Origin: Gambelia wislizenii
Taxonomy: Eukaryota; Chordata; Lepidosauria; Squamata; Crotaphytidae
NCBI GenBank assembly: GCA_030847615.1
Contig: JAUMIR010000005.1
Span: forward strand, 209,916,645 to 209,980,644
Direction of reading: 5' to 3'
Length of the DNA stretch: 64,000 nt
The position numbers were made by a program, and so were the translations under genes. The first letter of the stretch is position 1, and the number at the start of each line of letters is the position of its first letter. The notes below the pieces were generated by a model. It had not been told where the DNA came from. It made no database searches and saw only the letters and a list, made by a program, of their open reading frames with translations. This document shows, piece by piece, positions 42,520-53,640 of this stretch.

Positions 42520-45500
42520 TCAATTTTCTCTTATATCCCATTTTATCCCCCATCTTTCTTTCCAGATGGGTTTTAAAATCTCCCATTCCTCCAGACCCTT
42601 TTGGGTTTTCTTCTCATCTAGCAAAATCGTGAGTCTATCCATTTCAAACATGTCATGGAGTTTCTCTAACCATTCTTCCATCTTTGGGGTCTCTTGTGTT
42701 TTCCAATATTTAGCATAAGTTATTCTTGCTGCTACCATTATATATGATAAAACCTTCCAATACTTCCTTCGTAATTGATTATCTATCTTATTAAACAAAT
42801 TAAGCAGATAAATCTCTGGGTCTAATGGAAATTTTGTATCAAATATTTTTTGTACTGTTTTATGGATTCTTCCCCAAAATTTAACTGCTTTATTACATCT
42901 CCACCATATGTGGAAATACGTACCTATAGCTTTCTGACATTTCCAACACTGATTTGTCATATTTTTATATACTTTTGCTAAATTTACTGGGGTTAGGTAC
43001 CATCTCATCCACATTTTATACATGTTTTCCCTTATATTGTAACTTCTTGTGAAGGTTAGACCTCTACCCCATAGATCTTCCCAATATTCCAATGGTATCT
43101 CATAACCGAGGTCTTGTGTCCATTTTTCCCTATAATGTTTTGTATTTTCTTTTTCTTGTTTTGATTTCATTAATAACTTATATATTTTTGATAAATTTTT
43201 TCTATTATTCCCTTGAATAATTTCATCAAATTGTGTTACTTCTATCTCTATCCCCACAAGTCTTTGATCCATCTTAAATTTCTCAAGAAGTTGCTTATAT
43301 AATAACCAATGGCATTCCTTATTCTCTGCTTTTAATTCTACCTGGGTTTTCATTTTATATACATTTCCTTCCATTTTCAATAAATCTTTATAAGTCAGCC
43401 AAGTTCCTTTGTATATATCCTCTCTTCTATAGAATGCTTCGTGGTTCGACAACCATAAAGGCATTTTCGTATATAATTTCCTTCTAAATTTTACCCATGT
43501 CCTTAACATTGCTGCTCTGATGTAATGATGTTTGAATTCGCTATGCACTGTTGTCTTATTGTGCCATAAGTAGGCATGCCACCCAAACCTTGTGTTAAAC
43601 CCTTCTAGAGTTAACAGTCTGGAGTTACTTAGTTTAATCCATTCTAACAGCCACGTCAATGCGCTCGCGTGGTAATATAATTGTAAATCTGGCAGTGTTA
43701 AACCTCCTCTTTCTCTTAGTTCTGTCAGCGTGTTCCATTTTATTCTCGGTTTTTTGCCTTTCCAAATAAACTTTGATATATCTTTTTTCCACACGTCCAT
43801 CACTTTATCATTCTTTACGATTGGTAGATTTTGGAATAGATATAACATCTTAGGTAACACATTCATTTTGATTGATGATATTCTTCCCAATAACGATATA
43901 TCTAGCTCTTCCCATTTCTTGAGGTCTTTCTTAATCTCACTCCATATTTTCCCATAGTTATTCACAAACAGTTCTGCATTCTTACTTGTGATATTAATGC
44001 CTAGATATTTAATTTTCCTCTCAATCTTAAACCCAGTTATTTTTTCAAGTTCTTGTTCTTCTCGTTTTCTTAAATTCTTTGTTAGCATCATTGTTTTGTC
44101 CCTATTTATTTTTAGACCTGCCAGTTCTCCATATTCTTCAATCACCTCCAGCAATCTCCTTATACTCTCTTCTGGGTTATCTAATATAAAAACCAAGTCG
44201 TCAGCATATGCTTTATATTTGTACTCCTTTCCTTTCCACTTCCACCCCTTTATTTGTTGATCCATTCTTAATTTCCTATTTAGAACCTCTATGATGGTAA
44301 TAAATAATAGGGGAGATAGCGGACAGCCCTGGCGCGTTCCTTTCTCAATTTTAAATGGTTTGGTCTTTTCACCATTAATTATTACTTGTGCTTCTTGGTT
44401 TCTATAGATCTTACTTATCCAGTCACAGAAGTTTTTTCCCATATCCATTCTGTTTAGAACTTCCAACATAAACTCCCAGTTGACATTATCAAATGCTTTT
44501 TCAGCATCCGCAAAGATCAATAATAACTTTTTCTCGTTATGTTTTTCATAAAATTCTATCAGATCTAGGAGTACTCTTATATTGTCTTTTGGTTGTCTGC
44601 CAGGAAGAAAACCACTCTGGTCCTCATATATCCAATTATTTAGAATTTTTTTGAGTCTTTCCGCCAATATATTCGCAAAAATTTTATAATCTATATTCAA
44701 AAGTGATATTGGCCTATAGCTTCCAGGTAGTGTTAGGTCTTTCCCTTCTTTCGGTATTAATGATATATCTGCCTTGCCCCAGGTGTCTGGGCATTTACCT
44801 TTATTTATATTATTCAGTAATCTATGTAGTGGGTCCAACAGTTCTTCTTCAAATACTTTGTAGTAAAGTACAGAGAAGCCGTCTGGGCCCGGAGCCTTAC
44901 CCGTCTTCATTTTCCTTATTGCTTCCCTAATTTCCAATTTTGAAATTTGTTTATTCAAATCATTTTTTTGTTCTTCTGATATTTCCGGAATTTTTTCTTT
45001 TCCCAAATATTCTTTTGTCTTAATCTCCAAATCTTTTAAATTTCCATGTTTTTTATATAGTTTGGCGTAATATTGTTCAAATATTTTAACTATGTCTTTC
45101 TGTTTAGTATACCTTCTTTGTTCATCGCGCATTTCTATTATTAGCTTCTTCTCTTTCTCCTTCTTGAGTTTATAAGATAACCATTTGCCCGGTCTGTTTG
45201 ACTGTTCGAAATATTTTTGATGGGCAAATTTCATTCTATTCATAATTTCTATTGTCATATAACTTTCTATTTGCTTCTTCAGAATTTTTAATTCCTTTCT
45301 TATTTTCTCATCCGTAGGTGTTCCCTTCAATGCTTCTTCCTTCTTTTGAATTTCTTCTTTAAGTTCTTTTTCTTTTTTTTGCTTATTTTTTTTATATTCA
45401 TGTTCCAATTTCATAAATTGCCCTCTTATAACGGCTTTTCCTGCGTCCCACACAGTTTCTATCTTTATGTCCTTATCTAAATTCTCCGCAAAAAATTGTT

Positions 45501-46287
45501 TTATAGCTATTCTTAAGCCTTCCACTGTTTCTTCTTTTTTCAGCAGGAAATCTTGAAGTCTCCAATTATATTGCTTTTTTCTAAATCCCAATTCTAAAAT
45601 CACTGGGGAGTGGTCAGAGATCAATTTTGGTTGAATTTCTACTTTTCTTACATTTTTCAACATCGCGGTGGAGATCAAGAATATATCAAGTCTGGACCAT
45701 GATTTAAATCTATCTGAGTAAAATGTATAATCTCGTTCCTGTCCAGGTAGTGTTCTCCAACAATCCTTTAAAGATAATAACTCCATCATTTCATTAACTT
45801 CCTTTGGTAATTTCCCTTGTCCTCCCTTTTTCCCTGCTGATCTATCTAATGTTAAGTCAAAGACCCCATTCCAATCCCCAGCGAGAATCAGATTATCATA
45901 ATCATATTTCATAAGTTCCTTGGTAAGATTTTTATAAAACTTTCCCTTGTTATTTTGTGGGCCATATACCCCTAACATCAAGATCTTCTTGCTTTGCATA
46001 TTTATTTCCACCCCTATAAAAAAACCGTTCACATCATTTATTATTTCTCTAGATTCATATCTTTTATTCACATATATTGCCACCCCTCGTTTCTTTCTGT
46101 TATACTTTGACATATATAACTCTCCCAGAGCTTTATTTTCAAGTAATCTCTTATCTTGATCTCTAATGTGCGTCTCTTGTAGACACACAATCTCTGGCTT
46201 TTGTTTTATCAAGTAGTGTAGGACCAATCTTCTTTTATTTGGGCTATTTAGCCCATTAACATTCCAATTTATAATTTTCCCTTCCAT
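42520..46287 (-). CDS. ORF2: L1 ORF2: endonuclease-reverse transcriptase, intact
   Basis: The 1255-residue protein nicks DNA and copies L1 RNA at the nick in the nucleus. Residues 1-240 are an AP-like endonuclease: WNVNGLNSP, LQETHIRDQ (Glu near 38), GDWNGVFD, SWSRLDIF and SDHSPVIL (His near 226). The reverse transcriptase covers roughly 450-780, with KAPGPDGF, FADAEKAFD, TRQGCPLSPLLF and the catalytic YADD at 694-697. A C-terminal Cys-rich motif CWKCQKAIGTYFHIWWRC is near 1115-1131 (C-x2-C-x7-H-x4-C). Length is usual for vertebrate L1. Basal key residues all look present. Confidence 0.96.
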   Translation of the reverse strand: MEGKIINWNVNGLNSPNKRRLVLHYLIKQKPEIVCLQETHIRDQDKRLLENKALGELYMSKYNRKKRGVAIYVNKRYESREIINDVNGFFIGVEINMQSKKILMLGVYGPQNNKGKFYKNLTKELMKYDYDNLILAGDWNGVFDLTLDRSAGKKGGQGKLPKEVNEMMELLSLKDCWRTLPGQERDYTFYSDRFKSWSRLDIFLISTAMLKNVRKVEIQPKLISDHSPVILELGFRKKQYNWRLQDFLLKKEETVEGLRIAIKQFFAENLDKDIKIETVWDAGKAVIRGQFMKLEHEYKKNKQKKEKELKEEIQKKEEALKGTPTDEKIRKELKILKKQIESYMTIEIMNRMKFAHQKYFEQSNRPGKWLSYKLKKEKEKKLIIEMRDEQRRYTKQKDIVKIFEQYYAKLYKKHGNLKDLEIKTKEYLGKEKIPEISEEQKNDLNKQISKLEIREAIRKMKTGKAPGPDGFSVLYYKVFEEELLDPLHRLLNNINKGKCPDTWGKADISLIPKEGKDLTLPGSYRPISLLNIDYKIFANILAERLKKILNNWIYEDQSGFLPGRQPKDNIRVLLDLIEFYEKHNEKKLLLIFADAEKAFDNVNWEFMLEVLNRMDMGKNFCDWISKIYRNQEAQVIINGEKTKPFKIEKGTRQGCPLSPLLFITIIEVLNRKLRMDQQIKGWKWKGKEYKYKAYADDLVFILDNPEESIRRLLEVIEEYGELAGLKINRDKTMMLTKNLRKREEQELEKITGFKIERKIKYLGINITSKNAELFVNNYGKIWSEIKKDLKKWEELDISLLGRISSIKMNVLPKMLYLFQNLPIVKNDKVMDVWKKDISKFIWKGKKPRIKWNTLTELRERGGLTLPDLQLYYHASALTWLLEWIKLSNSRLLTLEGFNTRFGWHAYLWHNKTTVHSEFKHHYIRAAMLRTWVKFRRKLYTKMPLWLSNHEAFYRREDIYKGTWLTYKDLLKMEGNVYKMKTQVELKAENKECHWLLYKQLLEKFKMDQRLVGIEIEVTQFDEIIQGNNRKNLSKIYKLLMKSKQEKENTKHYREKWTQDLGYEIPLEYWEDLWGRGLTFTRSYNIRENMYKMWMRWYLTPVNLAKVYKNMTNQCWKCQKAIGTYFHIWWRCNKAVKFWGRIHKTVQKIFDTKFPLDPEIYLLNLFNKIDNQLRRKYWKVLSYIMVAARITYAKYWKTQETPKMEEWLEKLHDMFEMDRLTILLDEKKTQKGLEEWEILKPIWKERWGIKWDIREN

Positions 46288-46326
46288 TTTTATTCAATTT
46301 TATTTGATTTCTTAAGTTAATTCTTT

Positions 46327-47649
46327 CTAATCTGTTTGTTTCTCCTCTTCCTCCTCTTCTTCCTCCTCTTCTTCTTCTCCTATTCCTAATCCCCCCACAG
46401 CACCTTGTATCTCTTCTTCTTCAGTTTCAAATTCGTCCAAATCTTCTTCCCCCGATTCTATCTCTCCTTCTCCTCCTTCTCCTTCCTTCCCTCTCAAGAT
46501 TTCTTGATCCACCGTACTTGCTCTTCTTTCCTCTTCAAGAGTATCCTTTGGATATACTGTATCTGTTGTCTTCTTTAAACCCTTAACTCTCCGCTCTTTT
46601 GGATCGTCTCTCCTACGTCTTTTTTCTTCTTCTTCTCTCCAATTCGTTGCTTCTTCTTCCTTATCTTGGTCTATATCTTCTTTTCTCCCTTCTAACCTTA
46701 TTTTGTCCACTCTTCCCTTCTCTCCTTTCTTTTTTTTACTACCATTCTCAGCACCTTTTTGTATCTTTTCCAGTAGACCCTTTGCTTTACTTATCGTGTT
46801 AATCATATATGTTCTCATTTGATAAGTAACCGATAGTCCTTCTATTTTATTCCATTTGTATCCTATTTGTCTTTCTCTCAGGGCTCTTGTTAAAAAACTA
46901 TATTCCTTTCTCTTCTTTAACACTTGCGTAGGTATATCCTTGTATATTTTAACTTCTTGACCTTCTATTACCAAATTTTTTCTGATACTTTGCTGAATTA
47001 TGATGTCCTTGACTCTTTCCCGTACTAAGTATACTATTATATCCCGTGGGAAATTATTCTTTTTCGCTACCCAGGAATTTATTCGAAACAGTTTATCCAC
47101 CTCCACATCAAACTGCTCCTGGTCCCAATTTATAAACTCCGCTAGTGCTGGAATTACCCTCGTTTCCAAGTCCTCATTATTTATTTCTAGTAGACCTCTG
47201 ATTTTAATACATTTTGTTCTTTTATAACTTTCTTGTAATATTTTTTGAGTATCTTCCTGTCTACTTTTATTTTCTAATATTTTAGTTCTGTCTTCTAGAC
47301 TATCCATCTTTACTTGTAATTCTTATATGTCTTTGCTAATTTTATTTACGTCATTCATAACCGTCTCTAGCTGTGTTCCAAACTTTTCTAATTGCTTCTG
47401 TAAATCTGTTTTTATTTCTCCCTTCAACTCTTTCATTTCTGATTTCAAATCTGATCTTAATTTTTTAAATTCTTGCAATAGCAGTGTATTTGTATCTCCC
47501 ACTCTGGTTTGAAGTTCTATCGAGGCCCTTCTGACCTCTCTGGTTTGTGCTCTTGTCTGGGCCATCCCTCTTTTTGAAATTGGCATTCTTCTACCTTTTT
47601 GTCTACCAGGCCATCTAAATTCCCTTCTATCTATCTTCAGTTTCTTCAC
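46327..47649 (-). pseudogene. ORF1: L1 ORF1: RNA-binding protein with one nonsense codon
   Basis: Two open pieces, 47323-47649 and 46327-47307, lie in the same frame and are split by one TAA at 47323-47325, codon 109. Together they are about 440 codons. The first piece is basic, then a coiled coil (LLLQEFKKLRSDLKSEMKEL). The second has the RRM-like core (TKCIKIRGLLE, FRINSWVAKKNNFPRDIIVY) and C-terminal domain (IYKDIPTQVLKKRKEYSFLT). It ends in a long charged tail with a run of Glu codons. It would form trimers on L1 RNA. The stop makes a full protein unlikely unless translation restarts at the ATG near 47307. Confidence 0.9.
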
Positions 47650-49427
47650 TTCCCCTTATGTCCTCCAAACTTATATTCTTTCAAAGGTTCCTTTATAAGG
47701 TTCCTTTATAAATTTTCTGCCTATTATTCTTAAATACAATTGATTTAATCAAGCAGATCATGCAATGTTTTATCAGTTTCAATAATATATATCCCCAATA
47801 TTTGCTTATACCCTATCTTCTTTTACACACAATTATCGTTATCAAATTTCACAATTATACAATATTATACTTATAATTTCCAAAAATTGGTTAATTCCCC
47901 CCACGTATTATTTTCCTCTTTAAACTGTTTATAATAATCATTTATATAATTTATATAATTTCTATCCACTTAACTCAGACTTCTCATCAAACCACATTCC
48001 AAATTAATTCATCCGTTAATTCCAAAGTAATCCAAATTTCATTCAAGTTTCATACCAGGAGACTTTCTCAGATTAAAGGTTTTCCCCCATACCATCTTAT
48101 TTCATAGCTTTCATCAATGCCAATTCCAAATTAAATTCTCGCTTAAATTCACAAAATAATTCATAGAATAATTCACAATAAATTCCTCAAGGTAATCTAT
48201 ATATTCAAATAATCCTATTAATTCAGAATTTTTCTAGCTATTCATTTCATATCTCTTTCATCTCCAGATACCGCTAACAATAAGATAAACACTCATATGG
48301 TATCAGCCAACCAATTTTAACTCTAAGGAAACTTAACTTTTACCCCTTAATGTTTCCAGCAAATATAAAGTTACCGTAAAGAGAAATTTTTTTTTTATCA
48401 ATTTCTTGTAAACGTCCACTCTCAATGAACATAAAGTATCAGATCTTCAGTCTTCTAAAGCTTTCACACTCCTCCTTCTCTATCTTCCTCCTTTCTTTCG
48501 CTTTCCCCGCTCCTTCGCTTGTTCTATAGTGTTAATTTCCCTCAGCGTTCACTTGTCCCTTACTTATTATGCTGTTGCTGCTCCCAGTAGAGAAGGAGGT
48601 TCGGAGGTGTTGTAGAGGAATGAGGTGTATTTGCCCTGTTTCACTTCACAGTTATTGCACCTTCTATTACTCTCTCTCCTCTTCTTAATTCTCCGACGCT
48701 AACTCTCTGTTATTACTTTCGTATTCCGACTCTCCCCGTCCGTCCTTCTCTCACCTTTCTCTCACCTTCTTCCCCGCTGATCTTGTTCTTTCTCTTTTAG
48801 CAGTCCATCCTCAATTAATTCTACTTTCCGTTAAGTTCTCCACTTTCCACTTTTCTACTCTGTATTTTAGTCTATTTTCCAAACTCCAAATACTCCAAAT
48901 ACTTTCCCTTCTCGCGGTCTTCCTTCACTGTCGAGTTCGTCTGCCTTCTCTCCAGCTTCCGTGTCTCCACTCCGCCTTCAGTTCTTAAGGTCGTACCTTA
49001 AGTTTCTCTTTCCAAACTGAGTTAACTCACTCGTTTGGTTGCTTCTGCCACTACATGGAACAACAGAATTTAAGCAGGGCGTTTTATATGGCAAAAAAAG
49101 GAAACTTGCTTACACCAAATTATATTCTCATATTCTAAATTCTAAAAAGTGGTGGCGTCGCTTACACCTAAACAAAGGTAGCTCCACCTGGGTGGGTTAT
49201 GGCGTTGACCTCCCCAAGTCTCTCCTGTGAGTAGAGTTAGCCTCCTTAACCCACAGAACTTGGGGCAAAATTGGTCTCTTGCCGCCTCCTCCGTTTGTCT
49301 GATTCCTTAGACAAAAAACATTCTTCCGAAAAGTTGACTTAGCGGAAGATTTAGCCCAGGTTTTGCGGTCGGTTCTTCAGAGCTCCTAAAGAACCAACCT
49401 ATTCCGACGCCGTCGCCACCGGAAGTC
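47650..49427 (-). promoter_or_regulatory. L1 5' UTR and internal promoter region
   Basis: A 1.78-kb leader, pyrimidine-rich on the plus strand. Its 5' end (49427 reading leftwards) begins GACTTCCGGTGGCGACGG, so an ETS-type site ACCGGAAGT (49418-49426 on the plus strand) is at the first bases. CpGs cluster in the first 50 bp. L1 elements carry internal promoters here. Confidence 0.75.
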
Positions 49428-49441
49428 GGTTTGTTAATTGT
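49428..49441. repeat. L1 target-site duplication, right copy
   Basis: GGTTTGTTAATTGT, identical to 42238-42251. Confidence 0.95.
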
Positions 49442-51285
49442 GATAAAGGTGGTTGCTGATGATGATGATGATAAGGGACAGTCAAAATTTATGACATGCA
49501 GGACTGACAATCGGGAAGTTGTTATTGGCAAGTCTGCATCCTCCCTAAATCCCAAATGAAAGAATTGACTTCTATTAACTTAGCCAAGTGTTTCTCTGTA
49601 AAATTAGCATATTACCCACAACCTTATAATACATGACACACACATTTCTGCTTTTATGAAGGGCCCACACGCTAAACAGAAGATTTGGGAGGTCATCTTG
49701 TTCAGTCTATATAAAAGGAAAAGCTTTCCAAACCTCAAATAGGGGTCATCCCTTATAATAAGGAAAACCTGTTAACCCTAAGTACAGGCAGTGTTGGGTT
49801 TAGACTTAATTAGATTACATCATGCTAGGTCATAAACAATTTCAGGTTGTAAGGAATGTTACTTGGGAAAGAAGGAATGGTACCTCTCCCTTTGAAAATA
49901 TAGGAGGCAACAATAGTTGGAATTAGTAGGAAATAGTACTTCCTCTAGTGGTAATTGTAAATAACATTTAACTTGTAAGCTGCCTTGAGTCCCTATATTG
50001 GGGAAAATGTAGGGTATAAATAAAGGTGGTGGTAGTAGTGGTGGTGATGGAAATGATTCCACTATAGTAAGGCAGAGAGCATAAGGAGTAGAAAACTTGG
50101 AAGTTATTGTTTTAGAAACATTGGAGATCAATTTCAAGTGGTCACAAGGTGAAGAATCCATATTGGGTAGCTATACTTAGTGATCGGGAGATATTTAATC
50201 ACCCCACCCTCTAAACATCACTATCTGATACCATCTCCCCGCTTTTTCAAACAGAAGTCTTTACCAAAAGCGTTAAGAGCAGAATTTAACATTGAAGTAA
50301 TACTTTTGGATGAGGACACTTTTTACTATCCTTTTAAATAAAGCAGCTTTATTATGTACCATCTGTTCATTTTCTAAAATAACTATTTTATTTCTTTATT
50401 AAAAATCCATCCTACAAAATTCCTGCACTACAAACAGTACATAAGAAAACCAACAAGAATGCATAACAGGTAAAATACAAATTCATAATTAAAGCATAAA
50501 AGTGTGTCAGCTAAAAACCAACTAGTTTAAAAAAATAAGCAAAGCCCATCAGTTGAAATTTACAAGCCAGCCAGCCAGCCAGCCAGCCAAACAAGCTAAA
50601 AGCTTGCTTAAAATGGCTTTGCCTGGTAGCAGTTAAGCAGTTATAGAAAAGACCTTGGGCTTATTTCTACAAGCCTCCACAAAATGGAGTGCCCTGCAGT
50701 AATGTCATTTTTCAGCAGCTGCGACTTGTCCGAATGTTTGTTTGTTTGTTTCCCCCAAAAGCTTTGCATACCCACGGTGACTGCGAAGGAATTACTCATG
50801 TTTCTGCCGCTGCTGAACTTTTTGAAAAAACAAAACAACTATGCATATTTGCACTGTGCACTGGAGTGATATTTTTCATTTACAACAAAAGGTAAAGAAA
50901 CAACACCCTGTTTTCTTTCCTTGGCGCTCACTCGTTAAGGTGAAAAATCAACATGGTGACACTGGGCACTTGCCCTGTTAGCAGGCCCTGCCCTCACACT
51001 CATCCAGCCAATCAACTTTGCACTTTCTCTCCTATGGGAAAGTAATTCAAAGCAAATCACCTCCATGAATCATCTTCTCAAGGGCATCTAGGCATGCAAG
51101 GATTTGGTTAGCTAGCTTGCCCTTCTTCCCCAGACGCCATGGCCTGCGTGCCAAATCCTCCCCTTGAACCCCCTGAAGTTTCTCTAACTGTTGGGATACA
51201 GAATAAAGATAAAAACACAGGAGAAAGACAAACTAAAAGCAGTATTTAAAATGTCCCTTCAGATTACATAGCTCCAGTATAACAA
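49442..51285. other. Mostly unassigned sequence
   Basis: (GAT)n at about 49457-49472. An L2-type tail (CTTGTAAGCTGCCTTGAGTC, GGGTATAAATAAAGG) is at about 49970-50035, followed by a GGT-rich run. (CCAG)n at about 50566-50588. No gene seen. Confidence 0.5.
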
Positions 51286-51298
51286 GACTAAGTTGATA

Positions 51299-52040
51299 CT
51301 ATTCTACTGTGGAGGTCATTGTCTGTCGAATTTTAACCGCAGCTGCGCAGAATCTGGCAACATTATAAGTTGTTCCTGGGTTGGTGTCTGAAAGCAACAA
51401 GTTTATGTAGAATTGTCCAGTGTGCCCTTGGTATTTATGCAACAGGGGCGAAATAAGGCTGAGACGTATGTCCCTGTAGTATGAGCACTGGAGTAATACA
51501 TGCTCTGTTGTTTCTATTTGGCCAAAGTTGCAGGGGCACAGTCTGTCTGAGAAGGGGATCTTCTTGTATCGGCCTTCAAGGACAGCTGAAGGGAGGGCAC
51601 GACACCGTGCAAGAGTAAAGGCCCTTCGATGTTTAGGTATTTCAAGTGTTGCTAAATATGCCAAAGGAGAGGCCAGATATTTGTTGGAGTCACTAGCAAT
51701 AAAGGTTGGAGTACTGGCTAGATCCAGTTGTCGCTCTATATCTACCACTCGTTGTTTGATAGTAACTTTTGCCCTATCATATCCCAGGCTAAGCAGAAGA
51801 TCTGGAGAAAGGCCCAGTGTTGAAATTTTAGTTATCACTGTCTGTTTCCAGCTGGATTGGAAATCATCACTTAAGGTTAGTGGAGCAAGGCCAGTGGGAA
51901 AGAGGGATAGTCTGAGCCAGTAGCTGAGTATGGTCACCCACACTCTGGCCTCCTCGCTTCAGGAGGAGCAGGAGTTGTAGGCCTCTTTGGTGCAGGCTTT
52001 TTCCCCTTACCCCCAGCTTTTCCCTTAGAGGGAGCCATCA
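51299..52040 (-). pseudogene. End of a non-LTR ORF2, fused to a short basic leader
   Basis: The minus frame 51299-51943 is open for about 214 residues: RRAFTLARCRALPSAVLEGR, then a zinc-binding word CPCNFGQIETTEHVLLQCSY (C-x-C-x8-H-x4-C), then RFCAAAVKIRQT. Such Cys-His ends close the ORF2 of several LINE clades, but I cannot name the clade. Just upstream, from an ATG at 52038 in another frame, is a Lys-rich, Pro-rich leader (MAPSKGKAGGKGKKPAPKR), like an ORF1 start. No reverse transcriptase lies between, so an internally deleted element is likely. Confidence 0.5.
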
Positions 52041-52064
52041 AAATTGACTATATAATTGACTGAT

Positions 52065-52350
52065 AAAATTGAATCCTGGTATGCAAATACCAAGGGTGAA
52101 ACTATCCAGGAATCCTATACTCAATAATAGAAAGCTAAAGTGTTTTTTTTTTTAATCTAACAACTGGTAATAATATCAGGCCAATGGGCCTACCAACCAA
52201 AGGTGAAACAATCCAAGAATCCAATACTCAATAGTAAAAAGCTAATACGGTACTTTTTCTTCTTTCTTTCTTCTTTCTTTTCTTTTCTTTTCTTTTTTTT
52301 CTTTTTCTTTTTTTTGACTAACAACTGGTGGTACTATCAGGCCAATGGGT
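52065..52350. repeat. Tandem duplication with pyrimidine tracts
   Basis: A unit of about 110-140 bp occurs twice: AAGGTGAAAC/AAGGGTGAAAC, CAATACTCAATA, GCTAA, a T/C run, TAACAACTGGT, and ATCAGGCCAATGGG recur in order. The pyrimidine run in the second unit is at 52255-52315. Confidence 0.7.
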
Positions 52351-52484
52351 CCTGAACACCTAGGCCCAATGATGGGCAATCCATAGCAATCCTTATTCCC
52401 AGGCCCACTAAGCTAATGAACGAAGTGGGGGGAATGGGGTTGTGGAATACTGATGACCAGAAAATAGTCCTATTTTTAGACTTG

Positions 52485-52522
52485 TTATTATTGTTGTTAT
52501 TGTTGTTGTTGTTGTTGTTATT
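52485..52522. repeat. (GTT)n microsatellite
   Basis: Run of TTGTTG/TTATTG units. Confidence 0.85.
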
Positions 52523-52534
52523 GCTGAGCAAATG

Positions 52535-53640
52535 AGGCCTGAACCTAGGCCTGCCAGGCCTGATAGGCCCGCCTGGGACCAGTGCTTACTAGGCCACACC
52601 AGAACCCAGGCCCCTCAGGCATTGATTAAACCCAGGCCTACCAGGCCCCGTGAAACTCGGGCCTACTAGACCCCACAAAAGGTGAGGCCGGCCAGGCTGC
52701 AATGGATCTGAGGCCTGCAAGGCCAACCCGGACCCGCAGCTCACTGAGCCCAGCTGATCAAGTCCCACAAGGCCCCAAATCCTATGCCTGCCAGTGACGC
52801 CCTAGGAGGCCAATCCCAGGCCTCACTAAGCCCTTCAAATCAGCAAGCCATGCCACGTGGTCATCAGAATGATCCTGGGCCCACCACCAGAAGACGTTAG
52901 GCCCACGAAGCCTGATAGCTCCAGAAAAAGAAAAGATGGGGTGGCAAGTGCCTCAAAACCCCACCAAACTGCTCTAGCAGGCCCACCCGTCAGGATCCTG
53001 CCTCCAAAAGTCTCCTGGTGAGGTGCCTCCAGAGGATCCCAATGCCCTAGCATGTACTCCAACTATCCCTGGCCTGCCACAGGTGGCCGACAGCCGGCCC
53101 GAGCCTAGGCCACCCCCCAAAGCCCTCAGGACCACTCCGCTGCCATTCCTGTCCCTGTATGCTCTGAACAGCCCAAAATGGGGCCAGAGCGCCACCCACT
53201 AGCTGTCCCAGGAGAAACAAACACCCTGTAGATGCATGCCCCCCATGCCCCCGCTCCCCCCCAGGGACCCAGGGCCTGGCCCGAAGGCCAACTTGCAGCA
53301 GCTGCGGTGCAGGGCCTGTGCCACTCAAAGGATCCACCAACAACGACTAGAGCTCCATTGGTGGCTGCTCCTCCCCACAGCCCGATGCTACACAATCAAG
53401 ATTTCTCTGCATTTCTGGCTCTGCTCCACTTCTCCCAATCATCAAAACAAAGAGAGGCTGAGGCGAGGGATAGCAGACAGCTTTATAGCCTCTCACCCCC
53501 GCCCCTTGCCTCACATCTCCAGCACTTGCTGGCGATGTCAACATCCTGGTCTCTCTTCTCCCGGCCCATAAAATGCTCCCCTGTCTGGAGGCTCTGCCAG
53601 GTGGAGGCTCAGTGAGGGAGCTGGGTTCTAGTTGGGACTA
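52535..53640 (-). repeat. GC-rich region with AGGCC-type short repeats
   Basis: AGGCCT(A/G)CCAGGCC, TAGGCCC and AAGCCC words recur every 15-25 bp from 52535 to about 52920. The rest to 53640 is GC-rich with open frames on both strands that show no motif. It precedes the leader ATG at 52038 on the minus strand, so it may be the 5' UTR of the same element. Confidence 0.4.

Larger units (their letters stand above)
42252..49427 (-). mobile_element. Full-length L1 retrotransposon
   Basis: This 7.2-kb element lies between 14-bp duplications. On the minus strand it has a 1.78-kb 5' UTR (49427-47650), ORF1 (47649-46327), a 39-bp gap, ORF2 (46287-42520) and a 3' UTR of about 270 bp with an A-rich tail (42252-42285, containing AATAAA). 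Intact ORF2, intact duplications and a complete 5' end show a recent insertion. One nonsense codon in ORF1 is the only lesion I see. Confidence 0.95.

Noticed and set aside
43730..46159. Plus-strand frames over the L1
   Set aside because: They are shadows of ORF2 in the opposite strand and show no motif of their own.
53047..53615. Open frames on both strands in GC-rich DNA
   Set aside because: Composition-driven; no domain, no conserved word, and both strands open equally.
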